Shown: piece by piece, positions 44,764 through 55,441 of the stretch
How the letters are laid out: each line of letters opens with the position of its first letter
Position numbering within the stretch: the first letter of the stretch is position 1
Assembly (NCBI GenBank): GCA_947311845.1
Contig: CAMZMU010000027.1
Location: 71,838,184 to 71,902,183, forward strand
Direction of reading: 5' to 3'
Length of the DNA: 64,000 nt
Origin: Poa pratensis
Lineage: Eukaryota; Streptophyta; Magnoliopsida; Poales; Poaceae
Position numbers and translations under genes: made by a program
The notes under the pieces: model-generated
What the model saw: only the letters and a program-made list of their open reading frames with translations
Told to the model about the DNA's origin: nothing
The model's database searches: none

Positions 44764-46690
44764 TGGCCAAGACCACAATCGGTGAAAGAATTGCGCAGTG
44801 TGTTGGGCTTCACTAGGTACTATCGTAAATTCATAGCACATTATGAAGTTCTGGCGCATCCTTTGACTCAGTTACTCAAGAAAGGATCATTGTTCACTTG
44901 GGGTCCTGAGCAACAGCAAGCATTTGAGCTGCTTAAGCAGGCCATGATCAATGCGCCGGTATTGGCACTGCCAGATTTCAGTCAGGGTTTTGTGCTGGAG
45001 ACTGATGCAAGCAATATCGGCATCGGTGCAGTGCTGATGCAGAATGGACACCCCATTGCATTCCTGAGTCAAGCTCTCTGTCCACGCAATCAAGCCCTCT
45101 CTACATATGAAAAAGAGTGTTTAGCTATAATTCTAGATATGGAAAAATGGCGGCCATACCTCCAACACAGAGAGTTCACCATACTGACAGATCACCAGAG
45201 CTTACTTCACTTGGTTGATCAACGTTTGGTCACTGGCATTCAGCACAAAGCCTTTGTTAAGCTGTTGGGTCTTCAGTTTACAATCAAGTACAAAAAATGG
45301 ATTACAAATGCAGCTGCTGATGCCTTATCCCGAAAACAGGACACCGGTGATTTTGCTGCAGTCTCTAAAGCCAATCCAGTGTGGATGGATCATCTCCAAG
45401 ATGGCTATAATGAAGACACGCAAGCACAACAACTCCTTGTTGAGTTAAGTGCCACTACATCTCACTGCAATGAAGCGGGGTTTTCTTTCAAGGATGGTTT
45501 ACTTCGTTACAAGGACCGCATTTGGGTCGGCAGTAACAGGCTGGCACAGGATCATATACTCCAAGCCTTACACAGAAGTGGTGTTGGAGGCCATTCTGGG
45601 ATGCGTGCCACTTATGAAAGGGTTAAACAGTTTTTCTCATGGCCTAAGATGAAGCAGACGATTCAGCAATTTGTGGCTGGCTATTCTATCTGCCAGCAAG
45701 CTAAGGTAGAACATGTCAAACCACCAGGGCTCTTAGAACCATTACCAGTTCCTTCCAGTGCTTTGGAAATGATCAGTCTTGACTTTGTGGAGGGCTTGCC
45801 CAAATCTCATGGCTGTGATGTGATATTGGTGGTGATCGATCGATTCACCAAGTATGGACATTTCCTGTCGTTGTCACACCCCTTCACTGCTCTACAAGTG
45901 GCACGAACCTTCATCAACAATGTGTATCGCCTGCATGGTCTACCGCAGATCATAGTGTCTAATCGTGACAAGATCTTCACGAGTACTCTGTGGAAAGAAC
46001 TGTTCCGCTGTCAGATACATCTCTGCATCTGAGTTCCTCTTATCATCCTCAAACAGATGGGCATACAGAGCGACTGAATCAGTGCCTGGAATCATATCTA
46101 CGTTGTGCAGTTCATACCAACCCAAAGAAATGGTACGAATGGCTTTCTCTCGCTGAGTATTGGTATAATACTACATACCATTCGACATTGGATCGCACTC
46201 CATTTGAGGTATTGTATGGGCAAAAACCTCGACACCTGGGAATTGCATCAACTGCTGACTGTCAATCACTCGACTTGGAGACCTGGTTGTCTGAACGGGC
46301 GATCATGGTGGAAGTGCTCCGACAGCAACTGGCTTGTGCATAGAAACGCATGAAGATTCAAGCGGACAAGAAACACTCTGAACGTCGGTTCGAGGTGGGA
46401 GATCAAGTCTATTTTAAACTACAGCCATTCATTCAGTAATCGGTGGCAACACGAACAACCAAAAGTTGTCTCTACGATTCTTCGGACCATACAAAGTCTT
46501 GGCACGTGTGGGTAATGTGTCCTATCGGCTGGCGTTACCAGATTCTAGCAAGATTCATCCTGTGGTGCATGTCTCCCTCCTCAAGAAACATGTCCCAACT
46601 TCGGTGGTGGTAAGTGATGATCAACTGCTCGCGGTTATAGCAGCGCTACTCCTACCTGACGCTACTTCAGCCTCGCCTCCTCCAGCATGA
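44764..46690 (+). pseudogene. RNase H and integrase of the old gypsy element
   Basis: The frame to 46032 holds RNase H (LETDASNIGIGAVL, YEKECLAI, LTDHQSL, NAAADALSRK) and an integrase zinc finger and core (LDFVEGLP). The second catalytic Asp is replaced (VSNRDKIF instead of S-D). A frameshift near 46000 moves the rest, including the catalytic Glu motif HPQTDGHTER, to another frame (to 46343). A further break precedes the C-terminal [18 protein letters not shown] segment (46466-46690). No chromodomain follows. The element cannot integrate by itself. Confidence 0.88.
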
Positions 46691-46719
46691 GGTCATGCCG
46701 GCTCTTAAGAAAGGGGGAT

Positions 46720-46998
46720 TGTCATGACCGAGTGGGCCAGGCCCATCGTCATGTTGGGCTGCATCCCAGATTCGGCCCGTGTGCCATGTAACGGAGAGAA
46801 AGTCTAGCTGCGCTGGCAAACCGACCCTACTTAGCCTCGTAGTGCCGTGTGGCCGGGGCATCGTATGAATGAACTATCTGAACTCCTCCTGCATCTCGTT
46901 CTTCTCTTCCCCGATCCCGATGCTTTTGTCAGATCCCGAACCCCAATTTCCCTCCTAAATCCCCTTTCCCTACATGTAGATCGAGTGGGTTCGTGACA
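46720..46998 (+). repeat. 3' LTR of the old gypsy element
   Basis: 279 bp, preceded by the purine tract at 46707-46719. About a dozen differences from the 5' LTR. Confidence 0.85.
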
Positions 46999-48560
46999 CC
47001 ATGGTCATATCAGATATGCCACGGTTGTCCGCCATGGACTTTAAGTTCTCCGTTGTTCCACCATTAACCTATCCGCCCCGCGTGGTATAACAATCCTCCT
47101 AAATCGTATTTTTTGAATTTTTTTGGACATTTTAAGCAATTAAACACATGTATGCATGCTGTGACGGAGCCAGCGCCCGACCAACTAGTGGCGGAGCCAG
47201 CGCCCGACTAGCCTGAGCTGCCCGGGCTCCAAGGTGTATCTCCATGAAGTTTTAGTACAAAAACGTTGGGTCATGCAGGGATTGCTTGGGCAAAACCTGC
47301 TAAGCATGACTGCACTACATCTCATTACATCTTGCCTAGCCTTCAATCTGGAGCTGGCTCGACCACTGTATGTATGTCCTCTTCTCAAAACTATTTTTAC
47401 ATCTGATCTCCTTAGGTTGGCGCCAAAAGGGATGGAGCCGAACTTGTTCTGTTCCGCGCCATCTAGAAAGTCTCCTAGTTTTCCTAAGGACTTCAAATTT
47501 TAAAATGGGGGGTCTGCGCCAAATAGGATGGAGCCAACATATGAGGTCGGCTCCATCCTCTCTGGAGAGCCGACCTCAGGTGCCAGATTTGAAAATAGTT
47601 TTGAAGAGAGCCTAGAACTGAAATTAGTTTCACTTAGAGGCCATATTGGCAAAAAATATTAGATCTAGATCCGTGCTAGTGCAGATATGGAAGAACTGCA
47701 AGTGGTTCGTACAGATCATTAACTTCGCAGGTGAAAACTAGCCTTCACCAAAGGTTTGCTTGAGTTGTAGAGGATCATCGCCTGAGGTTAATGGCATCAG
47801 GGTTGTTCAAGGTCAAGGATGAGGGGTATAAGATGACGATCTACAACCGCGCGCGAGACCTTCTCTTTGAGGGTGATGGTTGTTCCTGAGCATGTGTACT
47901 GCTGAACTGATATTGATGATCGGGGCTTTAGTAGCCCATGATCTCAGTGTGTCGGTTGATGATCACCGGGTGTGGTAGCCTATATATGGGCAGGACTAGT
48001 TTACGCACGCGCGAGCCTTCGCACAATTTCCGACCATCAATTTCTATTTTTGGCAATTTTTTCACTGTCAGATTAAATATTTGAGGAAAGTTTTGCATGC
48101 ATGCACTAAAAGACAGATTTGTGGATGGCAGCCAGATTCTTTCCTATTTCGAATATTCAATTTTTTTATCTCTTAAACGACAAATCCGATTGAAATTCCG
48201 CTTTCACCAATAAATCGGCTGCGACGAGATCTTCGAAACTAAATCTCATATTGGTATGTTCCGACAACTTTTTTTCAGTCTAAAAGTTACCAACCCCACA
48301 TTACGTGAGTTATCAACGGTAAAATAAATAAAAAGTAACAATGTTAGAAATATATGCAATTTTGGCGCGACATCCTCGCAAAAAAATCACTATGTCGACA
48401 ACACATTGGTAATTATCATCATTAATAAATTAGTAACGATATCGTACTAGGGATGAAAATTGGCCGTGCCACCCACATTCTTTGCGCTTTTGCATATTCA
48501 AAATGTTTTGTCTATCAATTAAAAAAATCCTCTTTCACAACTAGATAGGTCGCGACTAGA
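46999..48560. other. Intergenic with transposon-like fragments
   Basis: No gene recognised. GGAGCCAGCGCCCGAC occurs twice at 47166-47205. An inverted pair around GAGGTCGGCTCCATCC lies at 47540-47575, part of a repeat I cannot name. Confidence 0.4.
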
Positions 48561-48569
48561 TTTTCAAAA

Positions 48570-49440
48570 TGTTTTGGTGATTATATTAACAACGCCTTGG
48601 TAACTTTTTCGGAAGCTTGGTGGTGAATTTTCAACACCTTGATAACTAAACCATCGCACCCTTGATAACCATATCATAAAAAATGTGATAAATTTCCAGT
48701 CGACACTTGGTGATTCTGTTAGCAACACATTGGTAACTTCATTGTGAACATGATGATGATTTTTCTGCACCTTTTGGTAACTATATGATTGTACCCTTGG
48801 TAACCATATCATAATTTTTTTAGTAAGTTTTAAGTCGACCCTTGGTGATTTTGTTAGCAACTCATTGGTAACTTCATCATGAACATGATGGTGTCCTGCA
48901 CCTTGGTAACTATGTCATCGTACCCTTGGTAACCATATCATAAAAAATGTAGTAAGTTTTTAGTCGACTCTTGGTGATTCTGTTAGCAACACATTGGTAG
49001 CTTCATCGTGAAAATGATGTTGAATATTCTACACCTTGGTAACTATATCATCGTACCCTTGGTAACAAATATCATAATTTTTCTTAAGTTTTCAGTCGAC
49101 CCTTGGTGATTACGTTTGCAACACCTTGGTAACTTCATCGTAATCATGGTACTGAATATTTAGCCCCTTGGTAACTAAATCATCGCACCCTTGGTAACTA
49201 TATCATCGCACATTAGTAATTAACTACATCATCAACACCTTGATAACTACTCAAATAACACATTGGTACATTCATTATCACCAAAAGGTGGTTTCTTTCA
49301 ACCGTTGGTAACTATAAAAACAACACTTTGGTTAAACATATGGTGTTATCTTTTTTCTTGACACCTTGATATCTATATCATCAATATTCTGATAACAAAA
49401 ACATCGTTAACTGCTTGGTCACCACATCATCAACATCAAC
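48570..49440. repeat. Degenerate ~130-bp tandem repeat with CTTGGTAAC motifs
   Basis: The phrase AGTCGAC-CTTGGTGATT recurs with CGAC at 48701, 48836, 48965 and 49097 (spacings 135, 129, 132). Within each unit the core CCTTGGTAAC(T/C) and ATATCATCG recur. The pattern fades out on both sides. Non-coding. Confidence 0.8.
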
Positions 49441-49560
49441 ATATTCTCCCACCCATTATTGTACTAGTAGAAAGTGGTAGTTCTTTTTCGTTTCATTTTT
49501 TTGTACTAGTAGAAAGTGTTTTTTTCTAACCCACCCATTATTTCCCCCTAAAAAACGTGG

Positions 49561-49681
49561 TCCCAAAAAGTTTAGCGCTCGCCATGTTGCTTCACTGGGT
49601 CCATAATGACATCAAACTGTCCGAGCTAGTGAATGTCCCAAAAAGTTTAGCGCTCGCCATGTTGCTTCACTGGGTCCATAT
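49561..49681. repeat. 45-bp direct duplication
   Basis: TCCCAAAAAGTTTAGCGCTC and the next 25 bases occur at 49561 and 49637. ACTAGTAGAAAGTG occurs three times around it (49465, 49506, 49741). Confidence 0.8.
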
Positions 49682-49949
49682 AGAATCTATTTTGATCATA
49701 CTGGCTAGTAGTCTGAATTATGTTTTATGTTAATTTTATACTAGTAGAAAGTGGTAATTTCTTTTCTTTTCTGAACCACTGTCCCAAAAAGGGAATTGAA
49801 AAATTATACTTGGTATTTTTTCAGGCAACATTTGAATTTTTTTAGCGCGTAAAGGGAATAGTAAAAAGGTGTCGGTCTTCGTTTGAAACGGTGCATGTGC
49901 GAGATGAAAAAAAAGAGGAAAAAGTGAAAATACTTCATTAAATTTTGGG

Positions 49950-52875
49950 GGAATACCGTCTGGGGTATCACCAGCATGGATCAATCCGGCTAGTCCAGGG
50001 TGACCCAAAGTGGTGGTGAAGGCTTTACCTACCGGGCGGCCCAGATAACCGACGTACAAGGTAGGCAGATGCCGGCAAGGAGGAGACCCAAGACTAAACC
50101 CAACGAAGCCACCAGGTCCAAGACGAAAGGCGACAAACTTCCCGGCTAGGTTTAGGATTCTGTATACTTGCCGGACACGTAGTTTCCTTGTAACCCTAGG
50201 TCCGGCCGCTTATATAAGCCGGACCAGGGAACCCTTTAGGGCATACTCAATACGCTCATTGTAACCTGACCAAGGCTCTTGCCATTATAGTGAGTTATTG
50301 CAGCATGTAGAATCTCTCCTCCGCCATGAGATCCGAAGCTGGGTAAACCGCCTTGTTCAATCCCGACCTCGACGACGCTCCCTTCTACCCCTCGGTTCTA
50401 CCATCAGCTAGAGGACACCCGTCTCCTATCACCAATGCCGATATGATGACAGTTGGTGCCGACCGTGGGGTCTAAGGCGTCACACGTCACGTTCCAGGCG
50501 GGAACTCTTGACGGCATCGGCGAAACCATCGCCGTTGCCCGCGCCATGCGACATGGCGACAACCACTGCGTCAACTGCGACGAGACCTTCGTGCTACCAA
50601 CAACTACATCGTCGGATGCGGCATCGTCCCAGTTGGCGACATCGGCATCTTCATCGGCTACACGCAAGAGGCCTACAGGATGCAGCGAATTTATTCGCCC
50701 ACCCACCAACCCTTCTCTCAGGAGATCGACGCACAAGACAGATCTGAATCTGCCTTCTCCCAGGAGTCGACAGACTCTGATCTACACTTCGTTGGAGTTG
50801 CCGGCATGAGAACCTGAATCGATCCTCCCTGCACTACATGACGACACAATGTCAGATACTGGATCTAGATCTACTGTTCACGTTAACGTATACTCTGATT
50901 CCGAAGAAGATTCCGTAAGCATGTTTGAGAAAAAGGTCAAAGGGTGTTTTCAGTCTACAGAACCGCCGCCTTCCGAGGTGGTGGCTGGCTCATCCGCAAC
51001 CATCCAGTAGGTTTTTATGGCGGATCTTACTGGCCAGGACGAGGCAGCAGCAACAGAGGCAGCCGCAGAAACCGCCAAAGCTGACGATCTGCAAGAACTT
51101 GGCAGCGGAGGCAACTCCAACGGGCAACAGCCGCCGCCTACTCCAAAGAAGATATCGATGTACGAAAGAGGACAAACCAGCGAACTGCGAGGAGCTTTCC
51201 ATGAAGATGACATCCCCTTGGTCAACGAGATCCTGAATACTCCGGGAGGAAACAAACCCTGAAAACCTAGAGAAGCTCCGCGTTAGCCTGCTCAACAGGA
51301 CCAAGTACCTCAAAGACAAGGAAGACCAAGTATTCGACATGATCAAGTAGGTCAAGGCCGACAACGTGAAGCTGGGGGTAAAGAAGAACCTCTTCACTCA
51401 AACTCCGGCTGCAAAGCCGGCCGAGCCTGTGGCGGAGAAGCGAAGTAGAAGGAATCGGGACCAGCCTCCCGCAGATTTCAAGACCCCCACACAGAAGCTT
51501 GGTTTTTAGTGGGCTTCGGCCCCCAGCGCAGAGACAAGAACGGCGATCCAATTTTCGCCACCCCAATCCTCAACACAGCAGCCGCCTTGGACATCCTCCA
51601 TGGCGACCAATATAACAAAGATGAGAAGCTTTATCACACGTCTGTTCTGCTTCTCAAGGCGCTGGAGCAACAGGCACGTGCGGACTCCCACGCCGACATG
51701 GCGGACGTGCGAGACGGACGGTTGTAATCCAAGTCCAACATGTGCAAAGATGCCGGAGGCAACCCCGAGGATCCATCAGGCTCCAGCAGCCATGGCAAGA
51801 AAAAAACCGGAAAAGGACCCAAAGAAGTCGCCACCTCCCAGGAGGCAACGAGATGAAGGGTCCAGGACCGGCAACAAGCACGAGGACATGCCTCCCCCGC
51901 CGCCTAGAAGAGATGAAGGCGGAAGCAGGGGGAACAACTAGCCACCTCGCAGAGAAGGCGGAAGTCGGGGAAATGACCAACCGCTAAGAAGAAGTAGAGA
52001 CCACACACGATCCCCACCTCCAGTGCCCAGGCACGGAGCAGGAAGCCGGGGACAACGTGACGAAGAACCTCGGCGTAGCAAAAGCCGAGCCGCGCAGGAC
52101 GAGCCCAACGTTGACAGATCCAACAGGCAACTCAATCCAAAAAACCTAAGACACCGCCTCAATGACATCAAGGCGGGAAAAGAGCAGGCATACCTCGGCC
52201 CAGTGTGTTTTGGTCCGGCAATTCGCAACGCACAGATTCCAAGGGACATGACCACAGTGTCTAAAAGTTGCCCAAGGTACAGCGGCGCGAACAAGCCAAA
52301 CTCATGGCTGTCGGACTACGCGCTGGCGGTTGACATTGCCGGCGGTGACGGTCTAGTTGCCGCACGTTTTCTCCCCCCTAATGTTGGAAGGCACGGCAAG
52401 AAGCTAGATCGACAATCTTCCAGAGAAGTCAATTCATAGCTGGCTGGATATGGAGAGGGTTTTCACCCAGCACTTCCAAGGAACATATAAGCGGCCTAAC
52501 ACATACACAGATTTGTTCCGCTGTGTGCAAAAGCCAGACGAGCAAATGAGAGACTTTCTGGCTAGATGGATCCAGATGAAGACAAGCTGTGAGAACATCG
52601 ACGACAATCAAGCCATCCACGCCTTCACTACAGGCCTGGTAAAAGGGTCAACTCTCAGACACAAGCTAGTACGCATGCAAGTCAAAAACCTCGGGTCATG
52701 CTCCAGGTAGCATCCGTCTATGTGGCCGCAAACGACGCGCGTGACGTGGACGGCATGACTTGGCACCAAACAAGCGCGCCGCTGCCAAATGCAAAGCAAA
52801 CCAGTAAGATAAAGCTGGACAATCCAACGAGGTTGCTGCTGCCTTTGTCTCTTCTAGGAAGAAGAAATTTTTAGC
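49950..52875 (+). mobile_element. Truncated gypsy element: LTR plus gag
   Basis: An LTR-like region with a TATA box (CTTATATAAGCC, near 50210) ends at ATGATGACA (50451). It is followed by the primer-type sequence TTGGTGCCGACCGTGGGG (50453-50470). Gag-like sequence follows to about 52875, after which nothing belonging to pol is found. The 5' LTR limit is not resolved. The LTR is related to the solo LTR at 28.35-28.82 kb. No 3' LTR is present in the window. Confidence 0.75.
50480..52875 (+). pseudogene. Broken gypsy gag
   Basis: Fragments lie in several frames. There is an N-terminal variable region (50480-51500), a basic Arg/Pro-rich region (51740-52130), then the gag core: YSGANKPNSWLSDYALAVDI (near 52280), MERVFTQHFQGTYKRPN (52450-52500), and a conserved stretch to about 52700. 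A frame change near 52700 leads to the VASVYVAAND segment and a Lys-rich end. The core order matches the gag of the Tat element at 4.7-18.8 kb. At least four frame breaks. Confidence 0.75.
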
Positions 52876-53471
52876 ATACTGATCCTTTTTCATTTTACGT
52901 TACAACAAGGGAATAGGCCAGCTAAAAAATACATATTCACGTACAAAAAAAAGGAAAGGGAATAGAGAGAGATTAGCACCGTGCATGCATATAAAAAAGG
53001 GCATGGCCAGCTAAAGAAAGTCTGACGTCCCGTGCATGCAGATGGGTCCAAAAAAATGTGATCAGAGACCACGCATGCAGCAGGTCATTAGGAGTCATTA
53101 GCAAATAAATGCACCGTGATTCGTTAATGGAAAGAATAAAAGGGAATAGAAGTGAGGCCGCGGGTGAACAGACCAAGCGAGTAATAAAGGGGAAAAAAGG
53201 AAACTAAATAGGCAATTAAATGCATCACATGTAATTAATGGAGACACTGTTAATGGGAACAAAGGAGGCATCGTGCGCGGGCCGAGCCGAGCGTTTCGAA
53301 GCAAAGCATTCTCGCCTATATATGTCCTTTGTGTACTTATGTTGTGAACTGATGGTGAATTGCCAGTCGTGTCTTTTGTGTCAGCGGTGAACGCTAAATA
53401 GGTACTGCTCTTATGATGGTGTGTTACTTATTAAGGTTGTTTTTGTATATATGTCGTCATGATGTGTGTTG
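52876..53471. other. Intergenic, nothing recognised
   Basis: AT-rich spacer. GGCCAGCTAAA and GTGCATGCA recur twice, without a definable element. Confidence 0.4.
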
Positions 53472-53485
53472 AAATGAGGTGATAA

Positions 53486-54759
53486 TTGGGACGGAAATCT
53501 CATCACAACGGTGGGGCGGTCTACTCTTGTAAAATCGGTGCTCTCCTCCCAAGTCATCTACCACTTGACGCTCCTCATTGTGGCTCCGGGCACTTTGGAG
53601 TATATCAACAAGGTGGAGCGTGCCTTTCTTTGGGCCGGTAAAGACAAAACCACGGGAGCCAAGTGCAAGGTTAATTGGGAGGCCGTTTGCCGTCCAAAGG
53701 AGTATGGGGGCATAGGTGTCCTCAACCTCAACAAGTTCGCGAGGGCCCTCCGGTTGCGGTGACCATGGCTTGAGTGGAAGGATATGACGGAAATTTGGGT
53801 TGGATCGGATAACCCGTGTACCGTTGAGGACATGGACTTGTTCTATGCCTCAACTTCGATAACGGTTGGTGAAGGAAACTTGACACCTTTTTGGGACGCA
53901 CCTTGGCTTGATGGCTTGAATCCGAAAAATATTGCCCCCCTTATCTATGCAGCCTCAAGCTCGAAGAAGTGAACAATCAAGAGGGCAATGGAGAGCAATG
54001 CTTGGGTGGACAAGGTCTCTATGACCGAGGACTTTACTTTTGATCATGTCGCACAATTCGTGGACTTTTGGGTGAAGCTTAGCAACATAACACTTGTGGA
54101 TGAGGTGGAGGATGAAATCTCTTGGAGGCTAACGTCTAATGGCATCTACAAGGCTCAATTCCTTGGGACTATATCATCAAACATGAAGCAACTTGCGTGG
54201 AAATTTTGGGCCCCTCCTAAGGTCAAATTCTTCGCTTGGCTTGCTCTCCAAAACCAGCTTTGGACGTCCGACCGTCTTGCGAGAAGGGGGTGGCCTAATA
54301 GTGGGGTGTGCCCGCTTTGTAAACAAGCGCCGGAATCAATTGCCCATCTACTTGTTCATTGCCGTTTCACAAGACGCATTTGAGACCTCCTCAAGAATTG
54401 GGTTGGCCTTAACAACTTCGACACTTCCAATGGCCTTCACTTTCTCTTCATGAATAGTGGCAACGGATTTTTTGCGGCACCTCCAACCCACGCAAGGGCT
54501 TGGCATCCCTAGCGTTGCTTACAGCATGGGAGATTTGGAATGAGAGGAATGGGAGGAATGGAACGTCCCCCTCCATGATCATCCTTGAGAACATTAAGAG
54601 AGAAGCCCGCCTTTGGGTCACCGCGGGGGCGAAATGTTTGAGTGATTTCTTGCGGGAGAGTAGTGGCCTTTTGTAATCTCTATTTACTTTATTGTAAAAC
54701 TCCTTCTTAATTAATAGATTGGGGCAAAGCTTTTGCCCCCCTTTCTAAAAAAAGAAAGA
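53486..54759 (+). mobile_element. 5'-truncated LINE with 14-bp TSD
   Basis: AAATGAGGTGATAA lies at 53472-53485 and 54760-54773. The 1,274-bp insert carries the C-terminal third of a plant L1-type ORF2 and ends in an A-rich tail. The 5' truncation is typical of incomplete target-primed reverse transcription. Confidence 0.85.
53491..54660 (+). pseudogene. LINE ORF2 C-terminal remnant
   Basis: It starts in the segment after RT ([20 protein letters not shown]) and continues through [13 protein letters not shown]. It reaches the zinc-binding reverse-transcriptase-associated domain (FWAPPKVKFFAWLALQNQLW.. CPLCKQAPESIAHLLVHC, near 54200-54360). Stops occur at about 53761, 53970 and 54381 with frame changes after the last. 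Not functional. Confidence 0.85.
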
Positions 54760-54786
54760 AAATGAGGTGATAAAATCACCATCGTT

Positions 54787-54877
54787 CGATTTTCTCCCGG
54801 TTTCTCGGGAATTAACCGGGCAACTCTATTCTTCTTAATTAATAGATTGGGACGAAACATCTGCTCCTGTTTCAAAA
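54787..54877 (+). mobile_element. 91-bp LINE 3'-end insertion with its own TSD
   Basis: AAAATCACCATCGTT lies at 54772-54786 and 54878-54892. The insert ends in TTCTTAATTAATAGATTGGG and an A tail, as does the larger LINE just upstream. It is therefore a second, extremely short LINE copy inserted a few bases from the first one's 3' junction. Confidence 0.7.
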
Positions 54878-55077
54878 AAAATCACCATCGTTGAGCTAGG
54901 TAAGGACATGAACGAAATGCACACAATCAAATACATATGGTTTGTGTCTGTCGATCCGATCCAAACAACCAAACACGTGACCACTACATTGGTCGTCAGG
55001 CAATAGAGACAACTAGACACCGTACGCCAAGGACCACATCTCTTTCAGGCTTGTCCTTGCGAGCATGGTCACGCTAA

Positions 55078-55402
55078 GGGCATGTACAATGCTAGAGAAG
55101 TCAAGCCTTCTCTTAGCCATCCACATAAGATGGAGAAGGTAAAAAATATAAGTTATACAATGCATTATCTCTTATTGCCATCCCTAACAATTAATGCGAA
55201 TTAATGTTTTAGTGAGAAATTATGTTGCTAAGGGAAGACATATGATACAATGGAGAAAATAGCCTTCTCTTATTTCCTAAGAGATCATCTCTTAGTTAAG
55301 GGAAGACAGTCTTCCCTTTCTTCATTCTCTCTTCTCCAACTAGACAAATATCGTACATAGCAACGCTAAGAAAAGGTTGACGTCACCCCATTGTACATGC
55401 CC
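55078..55402. mobile_element. Tourist-like MITE (PIF/Harbinger)
   Basis: 325 bp with ends GGGCATGTACAATG and its exact inverse. The 3-bp duplication TAA lies at 55075-55077 and 55403-55405. Non-coding, AT-rich interior. Confidence 0.82.
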
Positions 55403-55441
55403 TAAGCCTAGTTGTTACATGCAACAAAACATGCCCTAAAA

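Larger units (their letters stand above)
31139..46998 (+). mobile_element. Degenerate Ty3/gypsy element, Reina-like, carrying a nested LTR element
   Basis: LTRs are 280 bp (31139-31418) and 279 bp (46720-46998) with TGTCATGACC / CGTGACA ends. The primer-binding site is of initiator-Met type (TGGTATCAGAG, 31422-31432) and the polypurine tract AAGAAAGGGGGAT lies at 46707-46719. Gene order gag-protease-RT-RNaseH-integrase is gypsy. Short LTRs and the Met primer suggest a Reina-like chromovirus, but I see no chromodomain. Without the nested 10.5 kb the element is about 5.3 kb. The LTRs differ at roughly a dozen positions (4-5%). Flanking pentamers CTATC and CCATG do not match, so the TSD is decayed or rearranged. 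Confidence 0.85.

Noticed and set aside
31134..47003. TSD for the old gypsy element
   Set aside because: Flanking pentamers CTATC and CCATG agree at only three of five positions. The later perfect CTATC at 33821 and 44341 belongs to the nested element.
48570..49440. Regularly spaced repeat considered as a CRISPR-like array
   Set aside because: The genome is eukaryotic, units are degenerate and spacers are themselves repetitive.
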